Shown here: positions 1 to 7,972 of the stretch, one piece after another
Position numbering within the stretch: position 1 is the stretch's first letter
Layout of the letters: every line of letters begins with the position of its first letter
Assembly: GCA_927417275.1 (NCBI GenBank)
Contig: CAKMJV010000032.1
Coordinates: forward strand, 28,731 to 92,730
Direction: 5' to 3'
DNA: 64,000 bases
DNA from: an uncultured Clostridia bacterium
GTDB lineage: Bacteria; Bacillota; Clostridia; Peptostreptococcales; Acidaminobacteraceae
Translations under genes and position numbers: made by a program
The notes under the pieces: generated by a model
Told to the model about the DNA's origin: nothing
Databases searched by the model: none
What the model saw: the letters and a program-made list of their open reading frames with translations, nothing else

Positions 1-875
1 ATCCACTTCGCCTTCCTTATGCCTTCTGTTACATCTAAATCAGAAAATGCAATTGCATGGTGCTCACGTAGTGCGTACAATGTTTCTATTGCCACAGCAG
101 CATTTTCGGCTTGATAGGATGCAAACAATTGGCTTTCATAGGCATGTCCTTTATATTCAAAAGTCAACTTACCAAAAGTAATTGTTTTAACTTTTAAATC
201 ATCAAATGACACTTGAATGGAGGTGTTTTGCCTTTTCCTCGCTATTTCGTTTAGGACCTTTTGCGATTCCGTGGCTTGGGGTGACATGACAGTAATGCCA
301 TCTTGCTTTATAATGCCACCTTTTTCGCCTGCGATTTCACCAAGTGTTGATCCCAAATATTCAGTGTGATCAAAGTCTATTGGCGTAATAACAGAAATAA
401 GTGGCGTATCTATAACGTTTGTTGCATCCAGTCGTCCACCCAATCCAACTTCTAAGACCACAAAATCACATCGATTATTTTTGAAGTAAAGCATGGCTAT
501 CGCAGTAACAACCTCAAACTCAGTGGGATGATTCAACCCTTCTGCCACCATTTCATCTATCTTTTCTTTTACCTCAGCAGTTAATAGGCTTAACTCTGCG
601 GGTTCGATGAGTACGTGATTGATGCGCATACGCTCATTAAATGTTTCTATAAATGGAGAAGTATAAAGACCTGTTTTATAGCCCGCTTCCACCAATACAG
701 AATGAATAAATGCGCAAGTGGACCCTTTTCCATTTGTACCAGCAACGTGGATAAATTTTAAATCATCTTGCGGTGAACCCAACCGGTTCAAGAGGATCTT
801 GATGTTATCAAGACCCAACTTGCTACCAAATTTATAGGTGCCGTGTATAAATGTAATCGCTTCCTCGTAATTCAT
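1..875 (-). CDS. folC: Folylpolyglutamate/dihydrofolate synthase FolC (3' part cut by window edge)
   Basis: ATP-dependent ligase that adds glutamate to (dihydro)folate. The frame was translated by hand from the ATG at 875 and runs open to the window edge, giving about 291 residues of a family usually near 430, so the C-terminal domain is missing only because the window ends. Visible motifs are the Mur-ligase-type P-loop AGTNGKGST (residues about 45-53), the TSPF motif (72-75), VVLEVGLGGRLDATN and the VITPIDFDHTEYLG segment. A GAGG site lies six bases before the ATG. The start is 15 bases after the valS stop on the same strand, so folC is probably the second gene of the T-box-controlled valS transcript. 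valS-folC adjacency is common in Firmicutes. Confidence 0.93.
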   Translation of the reverse strand, partial: MNYEEAITFIHGTYKFGSKLGLDNIKILLNRLGSPQDDLKFIHVAGTNGKGSTCAFIHSVLVEAGYKTGLYTSPFIETFNERMRINHVLIEPAELSLLTAEVKEKIDEMVAEGLNHPTEFEVVTAIAMLYFKNNRCDFVVLEVGLGGRLDATNVIDTPLISVITPIDFDHTEYLGSTLGEIAGEKGGIIKQDGITVMSPQATESQKVLNEIARKRQNTSIQVSFDDLKVKTITFGKLTFEYKGHAYESQLFASYQAENAAVAIETLYALREHHAIAFSDLDVTEGIRKAKW

Positions 876-890
876 GCACTACCTCGTCGT

Positions 891-3533
891 TTATGATATT
901 TTTAACTGTATGGCATCGATTCTCGCCGTAACTGTTGCAAGCATTTCGTCATATTTAGAAGCCTTTTGCTTCTCTTCTTCTAAAACGGATGCAGGCGCTT
1001 TACTTACAAAACCCGGATTGTTTAATTTTTGATTCACACGTTCTACTTCTTTTTCTAATTTGCTCTTTTCCTTCTGAAGGCGTTCCATCTCCTTGTCAAA
1101 GTCAATCAAATCATCTAGTGGTAAATACAGTTCTGCGCCATGAATCACAGCTGACACAGCATCTTCTGGAATTTGAGATTTGTCATTAATCAAAATCACT
1201 TCCGAACACGATGCCAATGTTATCAAATATTCCGCTTGGTCCATCAAAACACCACCAATCGTTGCATCAATCGGCCAAATCATACATTTCGCTTTACGCG
1301 AAGGCACAACATCCATTTCCGCCCTTACATTTCTTAAACTTCTAATAGCATCCATAATCACTTGCATTTTCTTTTCTGAATCTTCATTTTTCAACGTATT
1401 TTCAGAAACCGGCCATGACTCTGTCACCAGTAAAGACTCTGGATTTGGCATAAATTGCCAAATTTCTTCTGTAATAAACGGCATAAAAGGATGTAATAAC
1501 TTTAAGATGTCCTTAAGCACTTTAACAAGAACCTTTTGAACGGTCTTCTTTGCAACTTCATCTTCACTGTATAAGCGTTTTTTTGCCAGTTCAATGTACC
1601 AATCGCAATATTCATTCCAAGTAAACTCGTAAATTTTACTTGCTGCCAAACCAAGTTCATATTTATCTAAGGATTGCGTGATCTCATTTGTAACGGTTTG
1701 TAGTCTTGACAGAATCCATTCATCCGCAAGCGTTAAGGCTTCACTGCCATCAAACGGTTCTATTGTGCCTTCGATTCCCATAATCACAAACCGAGAAGCA
1801 TTCCATAATTTATTTGCAAAATTACGAGAAGATTCGACGCGTTCAATTTGGAATTTCAAATCGTTTCCTGGGCTGTTACCCGTAGCCAGCATAAATCTAA
1901 GTGCATCTGCACCAAATTGATCGATGATGTCAAGCGGATCTACACCATTGCCCAAAGACTTACTCATCTTTTTACCATTTGCATCTCGAACAAGCCCGTG
2001 AATAAATACGTCTTTAAATGGCACTTCCTGCATTTCATTTAACGCTGAAAACACCATGCGAACAACCCAGAAGAAAATTATGTCATAACCCGTTACCAAT
2101 ACACTGGTCGGATAAAAATAATCCAATTCAGGGGTCTGATCCGGCCAGCCCAAAGTAGAAAATGGCCAGAGTGCCGAACTAAACCACGTATCTAATACAT
2201 CTTCATCTTGTTTGAAGTGAATGCCCCCACAGCTTGGACAAACATCTGGCATTTCAGTGGCTACGACGATTTCAGGACACGATTGGCAGTAGAAAGCAGG
2301 TATACGATGTCCCCACCAGAGTTGACGCGAAATACACCAGTCTCTGATGTTTTCAAGCCAGTTCATATACACTTTCGTAAAACGATCTGGGATAATGTGA
2401 AGTTTGTCCTCATTAACTACATCAATTGCCGGCTGCGCCAATGGCCCCATTTGTACAAACCATTGATCCGAAACTCTCGGCTCAATAACGGTATTACAGC
2501 GGTAGCATGCGCCTACATTATGCGGATGTTCTTTTACCATCACCAAGTAGCCTTCAGCCTCAAGGTCTTTGACGATGGCTTTTCGGCATTCAAAACGTGA
2601 CATGCCTTCATATTTGCCTGCAACTTCATTCATGGTCGCATCTTCATTCATGCCATTAATCGGGTCTAAACCATGTCTTAATCCAATTTCAAAGTCGTTT
2701 GGATCATGCGCTGGTGTTACTTTTAGTGCACCTGTTCCAAAGTCCATTTCTACATAATCATCGGCGATAATGGGGATTTCACGATTCATAAGCGGCAACA
2801 AACAGTTTTTACCGATTAAGTGCTTATAGCGTTCATCGTTTGGATTAACCGCTACACCAGAGTCCGCAACCATGGTTTCTGGTCTAGTGGTGGCAATTTC
2901 TAAAAAGTCATTCGTTCCAACGATGGGATATTTAATGTGCCAAAAATGGCCTGGTTTTTCTTCGTGCTCGACTTCTGCATCGGATAATGTCGTCTTACAA
3001 TCTGGACACCAATTTATCAGTCTATTGCCACGATAAATAAGCCCCTTGTTATAGAGTCTTACAAACACTTCAGTTACAGCCTTATTACACCCTTCATCCA
3101 TGGTAAAGCGCTCTTTTTCCCAATCACAAGAAGAACCCAATTTCTGCATTTGATTGACGATAATTCTACCATAGTCATCACGCCAAGCCCATGCACGTTC
3201 CAAAAACGTATCGCGTCCCAATTGCTCTTTTGTTAGCCCTTCTTTTTCTTCTATAGACTTTAATACGCGTACTTCCGTTGCGATACTCGCATGATCCGTA
3301 CCCGGTAACCATAAGGCTTCAAAGCCCTGCATACGCTTCCAGCGAATCAAAATGTCTTGAAGCGTCTGATCCAGCGCATGGCCCATGTGTAGTTGACCTG
3401 TTATATTTGGCGGTGGCAGTACGATGGTATATGGTTTTTTTAACGGATTTACCGTTGCACTAAAACTCTTTTTTTCCAACCATTTGGCATAAATCCGGTC
3501 TTCAAATTCTTTTGGATTGTACTTACTTTGCAT
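891..3533 (-). CDS. valS: Valyl-tRNA synthetase
   Basis: Class I aminoacyl-tRNA synthetase charging tRNA-Val, 880 residues, full length for the family. Class I signatures are visible: PPPNITGQLHMGH (HIGH motif, about residues 40-52) and KKMSKSLGNG (KMSKS, about 530). The editing domain and a C-terminal coiled-coil arm (DKEMERLQKEKSKLEKEVER) are present. The longest frame starts 30 bases upstream, but the ATG at 3533 has GGGAGG five bases before it and gives the usual N-terminus MQSKYNPKEFEDRIYAKW, so I use that start. It is preceded by a T-box leader and a consensus sigma-A promoter, and followed closely by folC. Confidence 0.97.
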   Translation of the reverse strand: MQSKYNPKEFEDRIYAKWLEKKSFSATVNPLKKPYTIVLPPPNITGQLHMGHALDQTLQDILIRWKRMQGFEALWLPGTDHASIATEVRVLKSIEEKEGLTKEQLGRDTFLERAWAWRDDYGRIIVNQMQKLGSSCDWEKERFTMDEGCNKAVTEVFVRLYNKGLIYRGNRLINWCPDCKTTLSDAEVEHEEKPGHFWHIKYPIVGTNDFLEIATTRPETMVADSGVAVNPNDERYKHLIGKNCLLPLMNREIPIIADDYVEMDFGTGALKVTPAHDPNDFEIGLRHGLDPINGMNEDATMNEVAGKYEGMSRFECRKAIVKDLEAEGYLVMVKEHPHNVGACYRCNTVIEPRVSDQWFVQMGPLAQPAIDVVNEDKLHIIPDRFTKVYMNWLENIRDWCISRQLWWGHRIPAFYCQSCPEIVVATEMPDVCPSCGGIHFKQDEDVLDTWFSSALWPFSTLGWPDQTPELDYFYPTSVLVTGYDIIFFWVVRMVFSALNEMQEVPFKDVFIHGLVRDANGKKMSKSLGNGVDPLDIIDQFGADALRFMLATGNSPGNDLKFQIERVESSRNFANKLWNASRFVIMGIEGTIEPFDGSEALTLADEWILSRLQTVTNEITQSLDKYELGLAASKIYEFTWNEYCDWYIELAKKRLYSEDEVAKKTVQKVLVKVLKDILKLLHPFMPFITEEIWQFMPNPESLLVTESWPVSENTLKNEDSEKKMQVIMDAIRSLRNVRAEMDVVPSRKAKCMIWPIDATIGGVLMDQAEYLITLASCSEVILINDKSQIPEDAVSAVIHGAELYLPLDDLIDFDKEMERLQKEKSKLEKEVERVNQKLNNPGFVSKAPASVLEEEKQKASKYDEMLATVTARIDAIQLKIS

Positions 3534-3567
3534 AGTTCCCTCCCAGTTAATCATTATGCTCAAAAAA

Positions 3568-3801
3568 TAAAAAAATCACTCACTCCACAAAGGGACGAAT
3601 GATCGCGTTACCACCCTAATTCCACAACCTAAGTTGTAGCACTCGAAAACTGTAACGTAGTCATACGGATGTGCGCACACACATCATCTTCGATGCAACC
3701 TTCAGTAGTCCTAATTTAATGGGTCTTTCAGCCAGTGAACCCACCTCTCTAAAAATCGGTATTACGTACTCCTCATCTTCATAGATGTTATTTATTAAAT
3801 T
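3568..3801 (-). promoter_or_regulatory. T-box leader of valS (Val specifier GUU)
   Basis: tRNA-sensing transcription attenuator on the minus strand. Seen directly: the conserved T-box with TAGGGTGGTAACGCG (complement of 3604-3618), then a terminator hairpin (arms within 3575-3603) ending in a run of U at 3568-3574. In Stem I, the AGUA motif lies on the 5' side of the specifier loop, and the 3' side reads UGAAG-GUU-G with the base helix GAUG/CAUC directly below. GUU occupies 3699-3697 and is a valine codon, matching valS downstream. Uncharged tRNA-Val should stabilise the antiterminator. Confidence 0.93.
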
Positions 3802-3807
3802 GTTTTC

Positions 3808-3836
3808 ATTATAATCAATCCCCTCTAAAAAGTCAA
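3808..3836 (-). promoter_or_regulatory. Sigma-A promoter of valS-folC
   Basis: TTGACT at 3836-3831 and TATAAT at 3813-3808 on the minus strand, separated by exactly 17 bases. Transcription would start near 3801, immediately before the T-box leader. Confidence 0.9.
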
Positions 3837-3933
3837 CAATTCATCATGTGTTTAAGTGTTTCTAATATCACTCTAATTCAATCTTAACCATCCGTGGATA
3901 TAATGAACTTAATAAAAACACAGGGAGGTTTAT

Positions 3934-4473
3934 ATGGAATCGTCTAAAAACAAACTTTTAGGCCTTTTTTTAATCGGCGTTGGTGCCGTTTTATTATTGG
4001 ACTATTATCGCATTATTCATTTTAGTATTTGGGGACTATGGCCACTGATTCTCGTCTATATCGGCGCAAAAGCTGAACGAGACTATTTTCATGGTTTGAC
4101 AAGCGCAAGAAGTTTACTTGGCGGCGCAACACTTTTAACGTATGGTCTTTACTTTTTAGCAAGTTCTTTTCTCAGTTGGGGGATTCAAGATAAGTTATGG
4201 CCACTTTACATCATGGGCCCTGCAATCGGATTTCTTCAAATGGCTTATTTTAACCATCGACCAAAGAGCAACTTTAGAACAGGAATCCTCATGTTTGGCT
4301 TTTCAGTGATCATGCTGGTTCAAAATTTTATTAATATTAAGTTTGACCTCATATTATATGTTGGCATCATCGTCATCGGTTTGTTTATGCTTCGCTCAAC
4401 AACAGAGCAACCGTATGATTATGAAGCGCCTGAAGAAAAAAAGCATACTAAAGAAGACAAAGAGCGCTATTAA
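3934..4473 (+). CDS. Small polytopic membrane protein (DUF5668/LiaF-type transmembrane region)
   Basis: 179 residues with four or five hydrophobic helices: about residues 8-28 (LLGLFLIGVGAVLLLDYY), 32-45, 58-80, 85-100 and 115-145. A charged cytoplasmic tail follows (PEEKKHTKEDKERY). The first helix with its G-x-G-A-V-LLLD pattern resembles the DUF5668/LiaI-LiaF transmembrane region found in cell-envelope stress proteins, but the C-terminal sensory domain of LiaF is absent. AGGGAGG lies about eight bases before the ATG. It is monocistronic, convergent with pepT, and ends in a shared hairpin terminator. The family assignment is tentative; that it is a membrane protein is clear. Confidence 0.75.
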   Translation: MESSKNKLLGLFLIGVGAVLLLDYYRIIHFSIWGLWPLILVYIGAKAERDYFHGLTSARSLLGGATLLTYGLYFLASSFLSWGIQDKLWPLYIMGPAIGFLQMAYFNHRPKSNFRTGILMFGFSVIMLVQNFINIKFDLILYVGIIVIGLFMLRSTTEQPYDYEAPEEKKHTKEDKERY

Positions 4474-4484
4474 AGCGCTCTTTT
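4459..4484. terminator. Bidirectional hairpin terminator between convergent genes
   Basis: Arms 4459-4468 (AAAGAGCGCT) and 4474-4483 (AGCGCTCTTT) form a 10-bp stem with a five-base loop that contains the stop codon of the membrane protein gene. T and A runs flank both sides, so it can end transcription from both directions (membrane protein and pepT). Confidence 0.85.
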
Positions 4485-4491
4485 AGTTTGT

Positions 4492-5718
4492 TCAAATTTT
4501 AAAGTTGGCATACCGTTTAACGATTTCTATGAGTATTTCAACCGTTTTCTCCATGGATTGGACGGGAATGTATTCAAATTTCCCGTGGAAATTGTGCCCA
4601 CCTGTACAGATATTCGGACAAGGTAACCCCATATAAGACAATCTGGCACCATCGGTACCCCCTCTAACAGGTACTACCAAAGGCTCAATACCTAGTGTTT
4701 GCATCGCTGCCTTTGCATTTTCAATCAAATGAAAATGCGGCAATATTTTTTCTCGCATATTGAAATAGGAATCTGTGATTTCAACTCCAATTGTAGCATC
4801 GCCATATTTTTGATTTAAAAAGGTTTCTATATCCCTAAACAGTTTTTTCTTTTCTTCAAATTTTTCCAAATCATGATCCCGGATGATATATAACATGTTT
4901 GCAGATTCTACTGAGCCACTAAAATCATTTAAATGATTAAAACCTTCATACTTTTCAGTGTAAGCTGGATTATCAAATGTAGGCAACATGTTATGAAACT
5001 CCATCCCGAGAATCAGCGCATTTTTCATCTTACCCTTCGCAGAACCCGGATGGATATTTGAACCCTTAACTTTAATTTTTGCTGTAGCTGCATTAAAATT
5101 CTCGAACTCCACTTCACCCAATTCGCCACCATCAACCGTATAACCGAAATCTGCATCTAAGCGTTCTAAATTAAAAAGGTTTGCACCTCTACCGATTTCT
5201 TCATCTGGTGTAAATGCGATTTTGATTGGTCCATGTTTCACTTCAGGATGATTAATCAAATATTCTGCTAGCGATAAAATTTCCGCTATTCCAGCCTTAT
5301 TATCAGCGCCTAATAATGTTAATCCATCCGTAACGATCAAATCTTGCCCCTTATAATGCAATAGATGCTCAAACTCTTTTGGTGATAAAATGATTTGCTG
5401 TGATGCATTTAAAACGATGTCTCCACCATCATAATTACTAACAATGCGCGGCTTAATATTTGCACCCGATAAGTCCGGTGAAGTATCCATATGCGCAATA
5501 AATGCTAATTTAGGGCCCTCACAATTTCCTGAAATCTCACCATATACATAGCCATTTTCATCTAAAAACACCTTTTCCAAACCCATTTCAGTCATTTCTT
5601 CGATCAGAACGTTCGCCAATTGCTTTTGCTTTTCAGTAGATGGGCACGTATCAGAGTTTGGGTCAGACTCTGTATCAAATCCTACATATTTTAAAAACCT
5701 TTCATGAACCTTAATCAT
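4492..5718 (-). CDS. pepT: Peptidase T (tripeptide aminopeptidase)
   Basis: Cytoplasmic M20B dizinc aminopeptidase that removes the N-terminal residue from tripeptides. 408 residues, usual length. Metal-site motifs are visible: AFIAHMDTSPD (H-x-D, about 74-84), LLGADNKAGIAE (bridging Asp), TPDEEIGRGA (catalytic Glu then metal-binding Glu), the Asp of YTVDGGELGE and the late His in TGGHNFHGKFEYIP. VPVRGGTDGARLS is the typical substrate loop. GGAGG precedes the ATG, and the start overlaps the stop of the upstream aminotransferase gene (ATGA), indicating translational coupling. Confidence 0.95.
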   Translation of the reverse strand: MIKVHERFLKYVGFDTESDPNSDTCPSTEKQKQLANVLIEEMTEMGLEKVFLDENGYVYGEISGNCEGPKLAFIAHMDTSPDLSGANIKPRIVSNYDGGDIVLNASQQIILSPKEFEHLLHYKGQDLIVTDGLTLLGADNKAGIAEILSLAEYLINHPEVKHGPIKIAFTPDEEIGRGANLFNLERLDADFGYTVDGGELGEVEFENFNAATAKIKVKGSNIHPGSAKGKMKNALILGMEFHNMLPTFDNPAYTEKYEGFNHLNDFSGSVESANMLYIIRDHDLEKFEEKKKLFRDIETFLNQKYGDATIGVEITDSYFNMREKILPHFHLIENAKAAMQTLGIEPLVVPVRGGTDGARLSYMGLPCPNICTGGHNFHGKFEYIPVQSMEKTVEILIEIVKRYANFKI

Positions 5719-6548
5719 ATACTACCTCCAAAATATTTAAGATTATTTATATCTTTATAAAGTGCATCATCAAAAGCGTCTATCAGTTTAAGTACCAACG
5801 GGTGCGTTGACGAGGCATAATTAACGGTATCGATGCTGGCGATTGGTAACACTTTGATAGAAGTGCCTGTAAGAAAGCATGCATCAAAATCAGGAAGTTC
5901 ACTTTTTCTAATCGCTCGCATTTCTATGGGAATATTTAATCCAAATAGGAGTTTGCATAACTCTAGACGGCTAATGCCCAAAAGAACATCTTCTTCCCGT
6001 GCAGTAATGATCGTATTATTCTTGATAAAAAAAAGATTAGAACGACTTCCCTCCGTTACACAAGCATCTTCGTCAACTAAGATGACTTCAAACGCTTCTG
6101 AGTCACTTCGGATTTTTGAAATAGACTGCGCATAGTTTTTTCTAAATATTTTAGCGTGAGGATTTTCTCTAGTGATATCCGATGTAACGGTATGTACGCC
6201 TTGTACATATAGTTCCTCTTCAGGATAGTGAGTAACAACCATAAATAAAACCCAAGTTATTCCATGCTCAAGCATACCCATTTCTAAACGTACGTTATGA
6301 TGCGTAAGACCTGTTTTGTCTACTAATTTAACGATACCCTGTACGAGATCCGCTTCACTCAACACACCATCAAGTGCAGCCAGTTTAATTGAGTTCGAAA
6401 AACGCTCCAAATGCGCTGTTAAAAAAAGAGGACGCCCCTCTATTAATCGAATCACTTCATAAACTGGAGGCGCTAAAAACTCTATGTCCATATTAGATTG
6501 TAGGAGCTCCCCATCGCGTATACACCAATTTGTCACTTGATTGTTCAT
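5715..6548 (-). CDS. Class IV aminotransferase (PLP-dependent fold type IV)
   Basis: 277 residues, resembling the branched-chain aminotransferase / D-amino-acid aminotransferase / aminodeoxychorismate lyase family. Family features: an N-terminal VYEVIRLIEGRPLFLTAHLE-like segment (Arg that contacts substrate or phosphate), a Lys in FRKNYAQSISKIRS (likely PLP-binding), and VTEGSRSNLFFI (Glu that contacts the PLP ring nitrogen). The C-terminal LTGTSIKVLPI contacts the phosphate. Substrate cannot be told from sequence. The longer frame starts at a GTG at 6560, but the ATG at 6548 has GGAGG six bases upstream, so I use it. First gene of a two-gene unit with pepT. Confidence 0.85.
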   Translation of the reverse strand: MNNQVTNWCIRDGELLQSNMDIEFLAPPVYEVIRLIEGRPLFLTAHLERFSNSIKLAALDGVLSEADLVQGIVKLVDKTGLTHHNVRLEMGMLEHGITWVLFMVVTHYPEEELYVQGVHTVTSDITRENPHAKIFRKNYAQSISKIRSDSEAFEVILVDEDACVTEGSRSNLFFIKNNTIITAREEDVLLGISRLELCKLLFGLNIPIEMRAIRKSELPDFDACFLTGTSIKVLPIASIDTVNYASSTHPLVLKLIDAFDDALYKDINNLKYFGGSI

Positions 6549-6596
6549 ACTTACCTCCACAATTAAGTATACGATACTTTCATCTCAAATAGAAGC

Positions 6597-6635
6597 AAAA
6601 AAAGACGCACTCAAACTACCGTGAGTACGTCTTAA
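6597..6635 (-). terminator. Rho-independent terminator after the ABC permease gene
   Basis: On the minus strand GACGTACTCAC and GAGTGCGTC (within 6604-6631) pair, followed by seven U at 6603-6597. It ends the ABC-exporter operon before the aminotransferase gene. Confidence 0.85.
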
Positions 6636-6643
6636 CCTTTTCT

Positions 6644-7972
6644 TTACTCGGTTCGTATGGCTTCCAAAGCACTTAGTTTTGTCGCTCTTACTGCTGGATA
6701 ATATCCTGCAACTAAACCGATAAACGTTGAAAAACCCATGCCAGAAAGCGACAACCACAGTGGAATGTCTGATAAGAGTTGCGGACCATAATAACCAGAA
6801 CTACCATTCATGCCCGATAAGACACTATTAATCAGTACAGAAATGCCATAACTAATACCGATTCCAAAAATGCCGCCTATCAGTCCAATCATTGCAGCTT
6901 CAAATAAAAATAATCGCTTAATGTCTTTAAGTTGTGCGCCAATTACTTTCATTACGCCGATCTCTTTCGTACGCTCATAAATCGACATAACCATCGTATT
7001 TGTTATGCCTATCGCCGCTACAAAAAGCGATACCGCACCGATGCCACCTAGAACCGTTTGAATAAGCCCGGAGGTTTGCTTCATATTTTCAAGTGCGTCC
7101 GTTAAACTGTATGCTTCAAATCCCATTGCTTTGATTTGATCTTGCACATCTTGAACATACTTGATATCCGAAACACTTACTTTCATCTCGTCATATTTGT
7201 TTTCTGGCGTCTTATTGTTTCTGCCTTTTCCAGTATTCCCATCATTAGATGTTGTCTTATTCTTTCTGTCGTAATCCTCTTTAAGTCTTAAAAAGGTATC
7301 ATAATCCATAAAAATATCCCATGAATAATTATAATCCGTTTCTGATGTTATCCCTGTAGGGTTAATAATAAACCCCTTCGGCCGTTTTCCTTCAAAATAC
7401 ATCGAAGTAGGAAGCATCTCAATCTTATCGTTAAAAACATCAATAACCGGTGGGTTACCATATGGGTTTCTTGACTTTGGATCATAGAAATTCTGTTTCG
7501 CATAAAAGCCAAAAAGAACTTCATTGTTTCCGTCTTTTGAAGGTAAAATCCCCTCGCTGAGTTTGATGTCCATCTGAGCCAGTTTATCAAAATCTACAGC
7601 CTTTATATTGGTATAACTCTCGTACTTGCCGACGTAAATTTTTGATTCAAATCGTTTAAAACCGATAACAAACTCAACATGGTCTAGCGCTTCAATCGTA
7701 TCTATGGTGGAGTCATCGAGAACCACTTGCCCGTCAGAAGAACTCCCTCCTACGGGCTCCATTCTATATTGGTTTGCATAGATGTCGATCATCGTCAAAC
7801 TGCCATACTCGGAGAGTTGCTGTTCAAACGCTTTGTTCATGCCCAGACCAAGTGATACCATAACCACGATTGAAGCCGTGCCTATGATAACACCCAAAAC
7901 AGTCAAAACCGTTCTAGCTTTTCGACGGAATAAATTTTTAATGCCCATCAAAGCCAGATCAATACTACTCAT
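6644..7972 (-). CDS. MacB-type ABC transporter permease
   Basis: 442 residues. N-terminal transmembrane helix within IKNLFRRKARTVLTVLGVII (about 11-35), a long extracytoplasmic MacB_PCD-like region (about 45-290), and a C-terminal FtsX domain with three helices (about 300-330, 350-380, 400-425) including SIYERTKEIGVMKVIGA, the typical coupling segment. The end AGYYPAVRATKLSALEAIR is characteristic of MacB permeases. GGAGG sits before the ATG, which lies eight bases inside the end of the upstream gene. Together with the ATPase at 10069 it forms a mechanotransmitting exporter. The extracytoplasmic region holds a low-complexity charged insert (around residues 235-265, rich in N, K, T, G). Confidence 0.9.
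   Translation of the reverse strand: MSSIDLALMGIKNLFRRKARTVLTVLGVIIGTASIVVMVSLGLGMNKAFEQQLSEYGSLTMIDIYANQYRMEPVGGSSSDGQVVLDDSTIDTIEALDHVEFVIGFKRFESKIYVGKYESYTNIKAVDFDKLAQMDIKLSEGILPSKDGNNEVLFGFYAKQNFYDPKSRNPYGNPPVIDVFNDKIEMLPTSMYFEGKRPKGFIINPTGITSETDYNYSWDIFMDYDTFLRLKEDYDRKNKTTSNDGNTGKGRNNKTPENKYDEMKVSVSDIKYVQDVQDQIKAMGFEAYSLTDALENMKQTSGLIQTVLGGIGAVSLFVAAIGITNTMVMSIYERTKEIGVMKVIGAQLKDIKRLFLFEAAMIGLIGGIFGIGISYGISVLINSVLSGMNGSSGYYGPQLLSDIPLWLSLSGMGFSTFIGLVAGYYPAVRATKLSALEAIRTE

Noticed and set aside
3541..3563. valS start at 3563
   Set aside because: The extension MSIMINWEGT overlaps the ribosome site of the better ATG at 3533 and lacks its own site.
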